Shown piece after piece: positions 1 to 11,648 of a stretch of DNA of 64,000 bases. This DNA is from Rhabditoides inermis (Eukaryota > Nematoda > Chromadorea > Rhabditida > Rhabditidae). The stretch spans positions 32,501-96,500 of the forward strand of contig CAWZYM010000359.1 in NCBI GenBank assembly GCA_963966185.1. Direction: 5' to 3'. The position numbers were made by a program, and so were the translations under genes. The first letter of the stretch is position 1, and each line of letters begins with the position of its first letter. A model generated the notes under the pieces. That model ran no database searches. It worked only from the letters and a program-made list of their open reading frames with translations, and was not told the origin of the DNA.

Positions 1-4
1 AGTT

Positions 5-205
5 GTTTGGTGTTAAGAATACCCGCGCGCTAGAATCGGCGAAAGGCGATGGAAAGGAAGGTTCCTTAGAGTCTTTCCGAGAACAATGTGATGCTAAAAG
101 AAATTATAAGGATGATAGAAAATGGTTAGATATCGGTTTTGGTAACGCTAGCTGTTCTCGGAAGCGATTCACGCGATAGTTGAACAAGATGTAATCGATG
201 TCAAT
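5..205. repeat. Dispersed repeat R1, copy 1
   Basis: About 200 bp that reappears at 50038-50208 with roughly 80% identity by eye. Shared landmarks are 'CGCGCTAGAATCGGC', 'GAGAACAATGTGATGCT' and 'TTTTGGTAACGCTAGCTGTT'. In both places the repeat lies upstream of a foldback arm carrying the 'GAGCAGGTTTGTTTACTATTT' core. It may therefore be one end of a larger mobile unit rather than an isolated repeat. No coding potential is evident. Confidence 0.75.
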
Positions 206-264
206 TTGTCAATTTCAATATGCATACGTAACCCGTTGGCTCGCATTAGTTTCTACTGCATTCA

Positions 265-371
265 AGAGCAGGTTTGTTTACTATTTAGATTGATAAAATG
301 CATGAACTTTTGTTGCATCACGTCGGGTAACACAATCTCTTCTGTAACGGAAGTACTTTTAAAAGATGATA
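265..371 (+). mobile_element. Solo arm of a foldback (MITE-like) element
   Basis: This segment matches the right arm of the foldback element at 50836-50940: 'GAGCAGGTTTGTTTACTATTT', then 'ATGCA' plus 'TTTTGTTGCAT', ending in a 'GGAAGTNCTTTT' block. No inverted partner is visible next to it, so it looks like a broken or recombined copy. From 372 to 926 nothing else is recognised apart from the small hairpin at 703-753. Confidence 0.7.
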
Positions 372-702
372 TCATTGTGAATTATTCAGCCGTGTGCCTG
401 GGAATGCAGTGCGCGGCGATCGAGTTTGCTCGGAACGTGCTGGGCAGATAGAAGGAGAGCGTGGAGAGAGGGAGGGAGAGAGATGGAATATGATTGACTA
501 TATGGCAAAGATGGGTGGACGATATGCAGGGGGGGCGAGTCTGTTCTAGAAGTTTACTTTGAGGAAAACGAGTTTATTCAGAAATCATGGTACCGACAAA
601 GATCTTTTTTGTGTTTTTCTTTTCGGTAAGAACCGGTCCGGCTCTTCATTATCGAACCTTCCGGATAAGTATGCGGATTATGGCATTGGCGGAATAAGGG
701 TG

Positions 703-753
703 ATGATTTGGATATCGAGTACACAACAAGTGTGTACTCGATATCCAAATCAT
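703..753. repeat. Perfect 23-bp inverted repeat with 5-nt loop
   Basis: The arms at 703-725 and 731-753 are exact reverse complements around the loop ACAAG. No T-run follows and there is no gene just upstream, so a terminator role is not supported. It may be a small foldback remnant. Confidence 0.85.
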
Positions 754-927
754 GTCTGTGAATAGGTATTGCACATACGTATTGCACACGATTTCGATCG
801 GATGTGAGTTAACGCGGCGGCGGCACTTGGCATGATCTTACTTAGTGCGTTAGCATGTGCGCGCTTTCAATGTTGATGATTTGTCGATTTGTGTGGAATC
901 GTGGAATGCACATGTTCTGTTTTAAGT

Positions 928-2627
928 TCGCAATCATGGCGCGCTCTCCGCAAACGGCTCTTCCTAGTGGAGAAACTGCGCGATGCTAGGACGGTGGGTG
1001 ATTTCAAGTTTTGACAGTAGCGTATGTCGAGAATTGCCTATAAATCCGAAGACTTGACCCTTCTAGGTGGGTCTCATCGTCGGCTGTGCCGCATACAGCA
1101 GAAGAAGATCTACGTCGTCAGCGTCGGCAAGGTGCGCTCTTTTCATTTGCGCTATCGAACGTGATTATGAAATTGGAGTTCTCGGGCGGGATATCCAAAG
1201 ACGTTTTTTGTGGATATCGTGTATCGTGTGGTGTTGGCGTGGACTCGATACTTTCTGGGTGGTTCGCGAAGGAATCGAGAGGGGAAAAGAGAGAGTGTGT
1301 GTGAGAGAAAGAAAGAGAGAGGGGGTGGGGGGGGGGGGAGAGGAATGACGAATGACCACTGAGCAAATGCGATCAGCGTCATAAAATAGAAAGCGTTCGG
1401 TGTGTGTATTCGAATGGTTGCGTAATGCATGCGCGCAGAGCGGGTGAGATGGTTGGCCAGGCGACAGCCACTTTTCCAATTCCGATCGTTGGCGTGTTTG
1501 ACGTGGCGCCTGAATGCGTTTGGAAGATCGCAAGGCATAATTGTTTTTTTCGTAGCAGATGTTCGCATTAGGACATTGTTGAATGAGCGATCGGCCGGAG
1601 TGAATGGGACGTTTATGGCACTGAATTAGATGTCGAGAGAAGAGAATGATGTTTTGTGTTGTGTGTTTTATGTATCGGTTCATATGGAATAGCGCAACTG
1701 GAGTTTTATCATATATGAACAATACCGTGTTGCGGTATTAGTGTGTGCTCATTGAACACTGCAGGTGAACGTTCCGAAGCTGTCCAACTTCTCGTCGGAT
1801 ATTGACGTGTTCGTGCTGCCCTCGTGTCCGTTCGGAGTACTGCTCGACTCGAGCGCATTCTACCAGCCCGTGCTCAACATGTTCGAGGCAGAGGTGGGAG
1901 GAGAAAGAGAGAGGGGAGTAATAGAGAGAGAGAGAGAAAGAAAGAGAAAGAGGGCGAGAGGGAGCGATAGAGAGAGAGAGAGAGAGGGAGGGAGGGATAA
2001 AGATAAGGTGAGTAGTGTTGTTGTGTTCAAGGATTTGTCTTATTGCCACTATCTTATTATGGCACATGCTTTGTTCCTTGAACGCAGTGAATTGCGAGAG
2101 TGTATCGATTGATGGTATAGGTGTCGTTTTGCAGACGAGTTGTTGGAGGAGAGTGATGGCGATGGGTTGGTAGACGAGAAGGGCGACGTGAGTCTCATCA
2201 CTAGCCGGGTGCGCGCGCCACACAACCAGCACGGCGGCGCTGTACAGCTGAACACTGCTGGTGGGTGGGGTGGGTGCATTCTTCACTTCTGTCATGCTCC
2301 AACTTTGACATGATGTTGAAATTGTGATCTATCCAAAGCTGTGTCACCTTTTTGATTAGTATCATATGTTTCACTACGTACGCGGGGTAGGATGAACAAA
2401 TGTAATAGTTCTTTGTAATCCTTGCAGGTGACTACTTTGCTGAGCGCGGGTGGACGAGTCAACGAGGGTGGAGGAGGGACGGGCCGGCATCGCTGCGGCA
2501 TATCGGAACGAGGAGAAGTAGTCGAGTAATGTTTTCTGGAGATTTCTTGTTCATTTGTTCCACGTTTGCATTGTTGATGTTCCACTTTTGTTAAATTGTT
2601 TTCACCAAGTGTTCTTGATGGCGTAAT
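928..2627 (+). pseudogene. DPH2: DPH2-like diphthamide biosynthesis gene, 5'-truncated and frameshifted
   Basis: DPH2 is the partner of the DPH1 radical enzyme in the first step of diphthamide formation on elongation factor 2 (family knowledge). Exon-like blocks are 928-993 (RKRLFLVEKLRDART), 1067-1131 (starting VGLIVGC, ending KKIYVVSVGK), 1765-1893 (VNVPKLSNFSSDIDVFVLPS, then SSAFYQPVLNMFEAE), 2135-2260 (containing the DPH2-type DVSLIT motif) and about 2428-2627 (starting DYFAERGW). Introns are GT-AG. The 1067-1131 exon is 65 nt: its 5' end fits only frame 0 and its 3' end only another frame, so it carries a frameshift, and about 17 codons usual in the family are missing there. No exon was found for the segment expected between 1893 and 2135, and the phases of those exons do not join. 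The N-terminal half is not in the window. It is a pseudogene, or a real gene with sequencing errors and unseen exons. The exact 3' end is uncertain. Confidence 0.72.
1899..2010 (+). repeat. Purine-rich (GA)n tract in DPH2-like intron
   Basis: Continuous GAGAGA/GGGA simple sequence just after the splice donor at 1894. Similar purine tracts occur beside many donor sites elsewhere in the window. Confidence 0.85.
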
Positions 2628-3320
2628 GATAAAGATAAAGAAGATAAAGAGTATCTGAGTTTGATATATCAGAGACAGGAAGGGAATACACAGCCGGGAA
2701 GAGGTGGTGAAAATAACTCACATGTTGTCTTCTCTCTCTCTCTCTCTACTCCTTTCGAATACTGATCGGAGCCGCAAGAAAAAATTTCAAAGGCAGGTCA
2801 GAAGTGTTCTAAGACGGTTCGAAAGAAGCTTCCGAAGTGTTTCGTAGGCATTTAAGAGTGTTTTGAAGCTTAGATGACTGATGGAGAGAGACAGAGACAG
2901 GGACTTCCCTCCTTCCCTCCCCTTTATCTCTCTCTCTCTCTCTCTCCTTCTCGCTTTCATTCTTGCAACATCGCAGTCAGTCGTTAGTTAGCCAAGGGTG
3001 GAGATTATCTAAAAACCTGGCCACTGGCTTCTTTCTGCACCTCTCTAATGAGAGGTAGATCGGTCGAGTATCGATTAGATTACCCGCGCGTTTCACCACG
3101 CCAACCATTCCCGCCAGGCAGTGAGTGCACTTGCATTTATCTCTATTTTGTTTTCGTTTGTCATCTTGTTTACCTGTTTACGTTTCACGTATATACATAC
3201 TTCTAGGTTTATCACTGTCAGTTCCCTCGTCAATTCTCAGCAGGCCGTGGGAATGAGGCTAGTTGTTGCGTTGATTGATCGAGTCCGTTTATTGATTGAT
3301 TATCGATTACCTTGCAGGCG
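2628..3320. other. No recognisable gene; CT-rich simple repeats
   Basis: The stretch holds (CT)n tracts near 2733-2748 and 2926-2946 and otherwise unremarkable sequence. A possible 5' exon end with donor 'CAG/TGAGTG' near 3120 is too weak to call. Confidence 0.5.
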
Positions 3321-3323
3321 TCT

Positions 3324-4406
3324 TGCCCGATGGAGACGCTACTCTCTCAGCACTTCCAATGAAGACGATGACCTGGAGGTATGTCGTGTACTGATTTATG
3401 ATTGATTGATTATCGATTTTCAGGTGTGTGTCGAAGAAGGGGCAGGTAGAGATTGAGAAAGAGACGAGGGACTACGAGAGGAGGAAGAGAAAGGTGAGGG
3501 GGACAATGTAATTATGTATTTCTAGGAATTTAATGTTTGTGATTTTCCATAAAGTAAACGTTCCTCTGCTTTTGAAACTATCCTTCTCCCACAGGTACGG
3601 TAGGGGTACGGTGGTTGGTTTAGGGGGTACGGTTATCGATTGAATTACCATAGTCGGTTACTATACTATCGGCTTAACTCACTGTAGCTTTTGACGATGT
3701 TTGCTGTCGAAGGATAGGAGGATACGATACGGTAGCAGATATGCTACTGTACTCTCAAGTGAGATACTGTACATACCATATCCCTTTGCAGCCCGAGTGC
3801 AAGAACGAGCTGTCGATCATCAAACCGGCGGAATTCGGTTGAACTGAACCTGTCGATTAACAAGTTGATGGACAAGGGAAATGGGTGCGTGGGGGTACGG
3901 CAGCAGGTGTACTGATTACGATAGATGGAGTTCTTTTGCGTTGTGAATAAGAGTTCCCGTACCCAAGGTACGGTACTTGGAATGTGGGTTACTGTACTCT
4001 GATGCATGCTTTGAGGCTTAATCTTGTGAAAGGGTGCGGATTATGATCACGGTAGAAGAATAAGTTGTTGTGTTGTCGCTCGATAGGATAACGATAAAAT
4101 AATATTTTGATGTGCAGTCGCTCCTTAGGATTACGATAGGAATTGACTTGCTGTCGCTCCTTATGACTACGATAGGAGACTATTTACATTTAGAGAGGAA
4201 ACGAGATGATGCAACATGCTGTTTTGATGGGACGCTATCCTTGTTTTGCAGGAAGCGGAAGTGAATCTAGTGGATGATCGTTCATGGAAGTCGCTGCCCC
4301 GCTGCCTAAGTCGCACCAACGGACGAGTTTCACTCACCGACAGCCAAATGAGGGGTGGGTTTTGGGCTTTTGTTAGGGATGAGTGTTGGGCCCATTTTAT
4401 GAAGTT

Positions 4407-4447
<41 letters not shown>

Positions 4448-4554
4448 GACGAGATGAAGTGATAGAAGTACAGAAGTGAGACATGTTTTTGTGTCAGGAG
4501 CAGCCTTCGGTGCCGCCATCGTCCGGACAGAGGAGACGAGAAGGTCCTGCAGGT
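3324..4554 (+). other. Exon-like blocks of an unidentified gene
   Basis: Several blocks have good splice borders. 3324-3379 (after TTGCAG, before GTATGT) joins 3424-3493, giving a product starting MKTMTWRCVSKKGQ and ending in a very basic run (ERRKRK). 3792-3850 starts PECKNELSIIKPAEFG. 4251-4350 starts EAEVNLVDDRSWKSLPRCLS. 4498-4550 ends at donor GTACGAGGG. The phases of the later blocks do not all agree, and I recognise no protein family. The 4498-4550 block and its donor resemble the end of the mini-gene repeated five times downstream (for example 9327-9344), which suggests this is the ancestor of the tandem cassette. It may be a real gene whose introns have been invaded by minisatellites, or a decayed one. 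Confidence 0.35.
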
Positions 4555-4619
4555 ACGAGGGTATTATGAGTACTGTAGGTTACTGATGCGGTTGTATATG
4601 AACTGTATGAATATGTACT

Positions 4620-5182
4620 GTAAACAAGTGTGGAAGAGTGTAAAACAGGTGTTAATGAGTGAAAAAGAGTGGTAAACGAGTGTGTTGAAGAGTGTAAAAC
4701 AGGTGTTAATGAGTGGTAAACGAGTGTTTAACAAGTGTTAAACAGGTGGTTAGGGAGTGTAAAACAGGTGTTAAAAGAGTGTAAAACAGGTGTTAAGGAG
4801 TGATAAAAGAGTGGTAAACGAGTGTTTAACAAGTGTTAAACAGGTGGTTAGAAGTGATACACAAGTGTTAAAGAGTGTAAAACGAGTGTAAAACAGGTGT
4901 TAAAGAGTGATAAAAGAGTGGTAAACGAGTGTTTAATAAGTGTGAAACAGGTGGTCAGGAGTGTAAAACAAGTGTTAAACGAGTGTAAACAGGTGTTAGA
5001 GAGTGATAAAAGAGTGGTAAACGAGTGTTTAACAAGTGTTAAAAAGGTGGTTAGGAGTGATACACAAGTGTTAAAGAGTGTAAAACAGGTGTTAAAGAGT
5101 GATAAAAGAGTGGTAAACGAGTGTTTAAGAAGTGTGAAACAGGTGGTCAGGAGTGTAAAACAAGTGTTAAAGTACGTGTAAA
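4620..5182 (+). repeat. Minisatellite block A (GTGTTAAA-type)
   Basis: Irregular tandem array of ~10-11 bp words such as GAGTGTAAAAC, AGGTGTTAA, GAGTGATAAAA and GAGTGGTAAAC. Translated ORFs here are repeats read as protein and should be ignored. The array starts about 70 bp after the donor at 4551, so it probably sits in an intron. Confidence 0.93.
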
Positions 5183-5617
5183 CAGAGATTTACGGAAAAA
5201 TCATAGTTTATCCTAATAGATAGATAAATTCACGATAAGTTTAACGGTACACAAATTTTACTTTGAAAAAAATTCACTCAAACGCCCTCAGGGCTTCAAA
5301 GTCGCTTGGCACAGGTCCAGGAGACTATGGCACAGTGCCAGGAGACTATACTCTGACAGTCTGACCTCACGCTGCGTATCGCTATCAGCTGTTCCGCTGT
5401 CAAATCAAATGTTCGTTCGTTTTCCCATATTTTGTTGTATTTTGTTGTGTTTATTTATGATGTATAATATTGTGTGTTGTTTGTCATGATCATGCTATCG
5501 AATAAACGTCGTTTTGCCCTAAGTTCATCGGTGCGCAACGATGAAGCCGCGACGAAATTGTGTTTTTTTCTTGTTTATTACGCTATCGTTCTTTTTGAAT
5601 ACATTATTTGTTTTGAT

Positions 5618-6225
5618 GTGTTTTTTCCAGGAGCTTCACATGGACAAACTTTACCTATTCGTCATCAAGAATCATTGTCACATTGTGAACAGGTACGTAA
5701 GCGTTGAATTATCTTCTATGAGCTGATGTTGTTGAAACACCAGCGTTGTTGTATTTTGACAATGTGCTTTATTTATGACGTACTGCATATTCACTGGTAT
5801 ATGTAATAAAAATGAATTACAGTTGTGACTCGCCGGCGTCAATGAAGCACACGGAAGGTGCGCGGGGCTGCGTCGGCCGGCAGACCGAGCCGCGTGAGTT
5901 TTGTTTTTAACATGATATACTTTGTTTGTTATGTTTTTGTATGGCTGGATACATGTTGTTATACATATTGCACAACCTCCGTTTTGTGATTTAGATAAGC
6001 GCCGTGCCTGGTGCAGGGCATCGACTGCGAGTTCGTCTTCGTCGCGCCCCAGGAGCAGCGTCAAACGTGAGAAGGTACGATACTGATGTTCTGTTGTCGT
6101 AGTTGCCGCTTGCCCAGGTATGATAGCTTGTTTCTTAACTGCTCTTTTTATGCAGTACATACGTTTTCAGCTTCTCGGAGCTGCTCCCGGAGTGGCAGCT
6201 GTGCCACGCCTGAGGCTGGAAGTGC
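5618..6225 (+). other. Further exon-like blocks, unidentified
   Basis: 5630-5692 lies between TTTTCCAG and donor GTACGTAAG and reads ELHMDKLYLFVIKNHCHIVN. A block at about 6018-6069 follows GGTGCAG, reads GIDCEFVFVAPQEQRQ and ends at donor GTGAGAAG. A block from about 6168 reads SELLPEWQLCHA and then stops. The splice borders look real and the residues look protein-like, but I do not recognise the family. The stretches 5183-5617 and 6226-6510 hold nothing recognised. Confidence 0.3.
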
Positions 6226-6512
6226 CCGTACCTGTTCCCGATCCACCCAGAAAGCTTCGCCAACACAAAAAACTCCCCGTGATATTGTTCTGATAAAACA
6301 TTTAATTACATGATGTGTCATTCTTCTTACGATAAACATTTCAATTGTCATGTTTGTGTTGAATTGTTTTGTTTTTGTTGGTTTCGTTCTTTGAGTTAAA
6401 AAGACTCGCTCGACAAACGCAATATCGATCGTTTGGTATGGGTCAGAGTGTAGACAGCGAGAGTGAATGCAAGATCGGTTCGCAATAGAGCTCATGAATC
6501 TGTGTTTAGTCG

Positions 6513-8250
6513 GACTTTAAACGAGTGTAAAACAGGTTTTAAAGAGTGATAAACGAGTGGTGAACGAGTGTTAAACAGGTGGTTAGGATTGATACGAAAG
6601 TGTTAAAGAGTGTAAAACAAGAGTTAAACGAGTGTAAAACAGGTGTTTAAGAGTGAAAAAGAGTGGTAAACGAGTGTGTTGAAGAGTGTAAAACAGGTGT
6701 TAATGAGTGGTAAACGAGTGTTTAACAAGTGTAAAACAGGTGGTTAGGGAGTGTAAAACAAGTGTTAAACGAGTGTAAAACAGGTCTTATGGAGTAATAA
6801 AAGAGTGGTAAACGAGTGTTTAACAAGTGTTAAAAAGGTGGTTAGGAGTGATACACAAGTGTTAAAGAGTGTAAAACGAGTGTAAAACAGGTGTTAAAGA
6901 GTGATAAAAGAGTGGTAAACGAGTGTTTAATAAGTGTGAAACAGGTGGTCACGAGTGTAAAACAAGTGTTGAACGAGTGTAAAACAGGTGTTAAAGAGTG
7001 ATAAAAGAGTGGTAAACGAGTGTTAAACAAAGGTTGAACAGGTGGTTAGGAGTGATACACAAGTGTTAAAGAGTGTAAAACAAGTGGTAAACGAGTGTAA
7101 AACAGGTGTTAAAGAGTGGTAAACGAGTGTTAAACAAGTGTTGAACAGGTGGTTAGGAGTGATACACAAGTGTTAAAGAGTGTAAAACGAGTGTAAAACA
7201 GGTGTTAAAGAGTGATAAAAGAGTGGTAAACGAGTGTTTAATAAGTGTTAAACAGGTGGTTAGGGAGTGTAAATCAAGTGTTGAACGAGTGTAAAACAGG
7301 TGTTAAAGAGTGATAAAAGAGTGGTAAACGAGTGTTTAATAAGTGTTGAACAGGTGGTTAGGATTGATACGAAAGTTTTAAAGAGTGTAAAACAAGAGTT
7401 AAACGAGTGTAAAACAGGAGTTATGAGTGATAAACGAGTGGTAAACGAGTGTGTTGAAGAGTGTAAAACAGGTGTTAATGAGTGGTAAACGAGTGTTTGA
7501 CAAGTGTTAAACAGGTGGATAGGATTGATACGAAAGTGTTGAAGAGTGTAAAACAAGAGTTAAACGAGTGTAATATAGGTGTTAAGGGTGAAAAAGAGTG
7601 GTAAACGAGTATGTTGAAGAGTGTAAAACAGGTGTTAATGAGTGGTAAACGAGTGTTTAACAAGTGTTAAACAGGTGGTTAGGGAGTGTAAAACAGGTGT
7701 TAAAAGAGTGTAAAACAGGTGTTAAGAAGTGATAAAAGAGTGGTAAACGAGTGTTTAACAAGTGTTAAACAGGTGGTTAGAAGTGATACACAAGTGTTAA
7801 AGAGTGTAAAACAAGAGTTAAACGAGTGTAAAACAGGTGTTAAAGAGTGATAAAAGAGTGGTGAACGAGTGTTTAACGAGTGTTTATTCAGTGTTTAACG
7901 ATTGTTAAACAAGTGGTTAAGAGTGTAAAACAAGTGTGAAGAGTGTTAAACAAGTCAAGTGTTAAAGAGTGTCAAACGATTGTTAAACAAAATGATGAGG
8001 AGTGATTAACAAGTGTTAAAGAGTGTAAAATAAGTGTTTAACGAGTGAAGAACAGGTGTTTAAGAGTGATACAAGAGTGTTAAACGAGTGTTTAACAACT
8101 GTTAAACAAGTGGTTGAGCGTGTACTACAAGTGTTAAAGAGTGGAGTGTTGAACAAGTGTTGAAGAGTGTAAAACAAGTGTTAAATAAGTGAAAGTCGAA
8201 GTGTTAAAATGTTAAAGTGTGAAGTGTTGAAATATTGTAAAAGAGGAGGA
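6513..8250 (+). repeat. Minisatellite block B (GTGTTAAA-type)
   Basis: Same word family as block A, but less homogenised. The end of the block (7870-8250) carries the landmark variants 'GTGTTTATTCAGTG', 'AACAAAATGAT' and 'GTTGAGCGTGTACTAC' that recur at the end of every ~2.7 kb unit. It therefore represents the oldest or most divergent unit of the array. Confidence 0.93.
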
Positions 8251-8275
8251 AAAGGAGGAGTCGACTCAGCTAAAG

Positions 8276-9312
8276 ATGGACGCACTGGTGGCGGAGAATG
8301 AGGAGCTATTCCAGGAGGTGGAGCAGAAGAGCCAGGTGCGTGCGAAGGCGAGCGAGTTGTCGCTTCACACTAATTTGTGGTACTACACATGGTGTAAGTG
8401 TTCAGGGAGAATAGGGGTGGGATGGTCCACTATAACCGAATAGCAACCAAACCCAACTCTACGCGATGTCTAGACAACCAAAATAGAACACGATTCGATG
8501 ATCGGAGCCTCCGCGAACCATAGAAAGCCCATGTTACCAAAAAAGGATAGAAACACATTATAAGAAGAAGAGAGTTTACTGACAATAAGGGAAGGACCGC
8601 ACGCCGGCGGGAGCACACAAACAATGTCGGACACACGTCCACGACAGCAATACAAGGGAGCATTACTCCAAATCGTAACACACACTAGTCGCAACTAGGA
8701 AAATAAGGGACTACTGCATTCCGCCAGTATCCTGAACCCTACAGGGCAAAACCATGAAACGGGACCGACCTTACTTGAGCATCGCTATCACCGAACCAAT
8801 GAGACAATACGAAAAGGAGGGGGCGGGGCTAGAATTCGGAGCGTGTGGCGTCTCCGCGCAGGTGTGTGGCGAGTGTGTGGAAGACGAGGGTGGCCGAGTG
8901 GGCGAGGGAAGTGCCGGCTCCAGACAGGCGCAGAGGGGGCAGACGAATTCACGGCGCCGCTTCTTCTACACATCCTTCATGCGAACAGCGACAGAGAGTA
9001 CAGTATTCGTTCAGCGGGTAGTACGGTAGTACGGTATCATGTTGTTGTCACCGAGTGGTTGTCACATGGTCATTGTCAAAGTTATACGGTATCGGTCGTG
9101 GAATCCACGACAGTAAGAATGCGATTTGTTTTGTGAACGTTAGGTTTCAAGGGTTGCTTATTTTTGTGGGTTTGATGGAGTGTGATTGTGTGATGGACGT
9201 TGGTCGAATTCACAGGCTGTCTTTGCAGATGAGTTCGGACGATCGCCCGGAGTGGCGATCTTATCTCGAGTCTGACAACGAGACGACGACAATGATGGCG
9301 GAGAATCCGTGA
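8276..9312 (+). pseudogene. Mini-ORF cassette copy 1, disrupted by an insertion
   Basis: First exon 8276-8335 (MDALVAENEELFQEVEQKSQ) and second exon 9229-9312 (starting MSSDDRPEWRSYLESDNE) match the other four cassette copies. Here the intron is enlarged by a 719-bp insertion at 8399-9117. The coding exons are still intact, so a spliced product of 47 residues remains possible. The function is unknown. The first exon is acidic and heptad-like (short coiled coil); the second is acidic. Confidence 0.5.
8399..9117. mobile_element. 719-bp insertion in cassette copy 1 with GTAAG duplication
   Basis: Comparison with copies 2-5 shows that 'GGTGTAAG/AATGCG' is split here. GTAAG occurs on both sides (8394-8398 and 9113-9117), as expected for a 5-bp target-site duplication. 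No convincing terminal inverted repeats, tail or coding domain is visible, so the class is unknown. Confidence 0.6.
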
Positions 9313-9385
9313 CCCTCCGGGAAGGCCCTGCCGAGCGAGGTACGAGGGTATTAGAGGGAGGCCCTGCCGAGCGAGGTACGAGGGT
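9310..9385 (+). repeat. Tandem duplication of the cassette splice-donor segment
   Basis: 'GGCCCTGCCGAGCGAG' followed by donor 'GTACGAGGGTATT' appears twice in about 37 bp. The same doubling is kept at 11976-12045 and 21091-21155, whereas the units at 14690 and 17355 have it once. It is the edge of an exon together with the start of the following intron. Confidence 0.8.
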
Positions 9386-9439
9386 ATTTTGGGTACTGTG
9401 AGTTACTGATGTGGTTGAATATGTACTATATGAATATGT

Positions 9440-11625
9440 AATGTAAACAAGTGTTAAAGAGTGTAAACAAGGTGTTAATGAGTGTTAAACAAGTGTTAAA
9501 GAGTGTAAAACAAAAGTCAAACGAGTGTAAAACAGGTGTTATAGAGTGAAAAAGAGTGGTAAACGAGTGTGTTGAAGAGTGTAAAACAGGTGTTATAGAG
9601 TGAAAAAGAGTGGTAAACGAGTGTGTTGAAGAGTGTAAAACAGGTGTTGATGAGTGGTAAACGAGTGTTTAACAAGTGTTAAACAGGTGGTTAGGGAGTG
9701 TGAAACAAGTGTTAAACGAGTGTAAAACAGGTCTTAAGGAGTGATAAAAGAGTGGTAAACGAGTGTTTAACAAGTGTTAAAAAAGTGGTTAGGAGTGATA
9801 CACAAGTGTTAAAGAGTGTAAAACGAGTGTAAAACAGGTGTTAAAGAGTGATAAAAGAGTGGTAAACGAGTGTTTAATAAGTGTGAAACAGGTGGTCAGG
9901 AGTGTAAAACAAGTGTTAAACGAGTGTAAACAGGTGTTAAAGAGTGATAAAAGAGTGGTAAACGAGTGTTTAACAAGTGTTAAAAAGGTGTTTAGGAGTG
10001 ATACACAAGTGTTAAAGAGTGTAAAACGAGTGTAAAACAGGTGTTAAAGAGTGATAAAAGAGTGGTAAACGAGTGTTTAAGAAGTGTGAAACAGGTGGTC
10101 AGGAGTGTAAAACAAGTGTTAAACGAGTGTAAAACAGGTTTTAAAGAGTGATAAACGAGTGGTGAACGAGTGTTAAACAGGTGGTTAGGATTGATACGAA
10201 AGTGTTAAAGAGTGTAAAACAAGAGTTAAACGAGTGTAAAACAGGTGTTTAAGAGTGAAAAAGAGTGGTAAACGAGTGTGTTGAAGAGTGTAAAACAGGT
10301 GTTAATGAGTGGTAAACGAGTGTTAAACAAGTGTGAAACAGGTGGTTAGGAAGTGTAAAACAAGTGTTAAACGAGTGTAAAACAGGTCTTAAGGAGTAAT
10401 AAAAGAGTGGTAAACGAGTGTTTAACAAGTGTTAGAAAGGTGGTTAGGAGTGAGTGTTTAACAAGTGTTAAAAAGGTGGTTAGCAGTGATACACAAGTGT
10501 TAAAGAGTGTAAAACGAGTGTAAAACAGGTGTTAAAGAGTGATAAAAGAGTGGTAAACGAGTGTTTAATAAGTGTGAAACAGGTGGTCAGGAGTGTAAAA
10601 CAAGTGTTAAACGAGTGTAAAACAAGTGTTAAAGAGTGATAAAAGAGTGGTAAACGAGTGTTTAACAAGTGTTAAACAGGTGGATAGGGAGTGTAAAACA
10701 AGAGTTGAACGAGTGTAAAACAGGTGTTAATGAGCGGTAAATGAGTGTTTAACAAGTGTTAAACAGGTGGTTAGGGAGTGTGAAACAAGTGTTAAACGAG
10801 TGTAAAACAAGTGATAAACGAGTGTAAAACAGGTGTTAAAGAGTGGTAAACGAGTGGTAAACGAGTGTTTAACAAGTGTTAAACATGTGGTTAGGAGTGA
10901 TACACAAGTGTTAAAGAGTGTAAAACGAGTGTAAAACAGGTGTTAAAGAGTGATAAAAGAGTGGTAAACGAGTGTTTAATAAGTGTTAAACAGGTGGTTA
11001 GGATTGATACGAAAGTGTTGAAGAGTGTAAAACAAGAGTTAAACGAGTGTAAAACAGGTGTTAAAGAGTGAAAAAGAGTGGTAAACGAGTGTGTTGAAGA
11101 GTGTAAAACTGGTGTTAATGAGTGGTAAACGAGTGTTTAACAAGTGTTAAACAGGTGGTTAGGGAGTGTAAAACAGGTGTTAAAAGAGTGTAAAAGAGGT
11201 GTTAAGGAGTGATAAAAGAGTGGTAAACGAGTGTTTAACGAGTGTTTATTCAGTGTTTATTCAGTGTTTAACGAGTGTTAAACGAGTGGTTAAGAGTGTA
11301 AAACAAGTGTAAAGAGTGTTAAACAAGTCAAGTGTTAAAGAGTGTCAAACGATTGTTAAACAAAATGATTAGGAGTGATTAACAAGTGTTAAAGAGTGTA
11401 AAATAAGTGTTTAACGAGTGTAGAACAGGTGTTAAAGAGTGATACAAGAGTGTTAAACGAGTGTTTAACAACTGTTAAACAAGTGGTTGAGCGTGTACTA
11501 CAAGTGTTAAAGAGTGGAGTGTTGAACAAGTGTTGAAGAGTGTAAAACAAGTGTTAAATAAGTGAAAGTCGAAGTGTTAAAATGTTAAAGTGTAAAGTGT
11601 TGAAATATTGTAAAAGATTAGGAAA
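9440..11625 (+). repeat. Minisatellite array, higher-order unit 1
   Basis: About 2.2 kb of GTGTTAAA-type words. Together with the cassette that follows, it forms a ~2.7 kb higher-order unit nearly identical to the next two. It differs from unit 2 by a missing ~60-bp segment near 10725 and a few point changes. Confidence 0.93.
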
Positions 11626-11648
11626 AGGAGGAGTCGACTCAGCTAAAG

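Noticed and set aside
703..753. Rho-independent terminator
   Set aside because: Eukaryotic context, no T-run and no upstream gene end.
1738..2295. 185-residue minus-strand ORF opposite the DPH2 exons
   Set aside because: Antisense of the DPH2-like exons and a GA tract; the plus strand has the family match.
6513..8250. CRISPR-like array
   Set aside because: Words are contiguous and variable with no unique spacers of fixed length; the host is eukaryotic.
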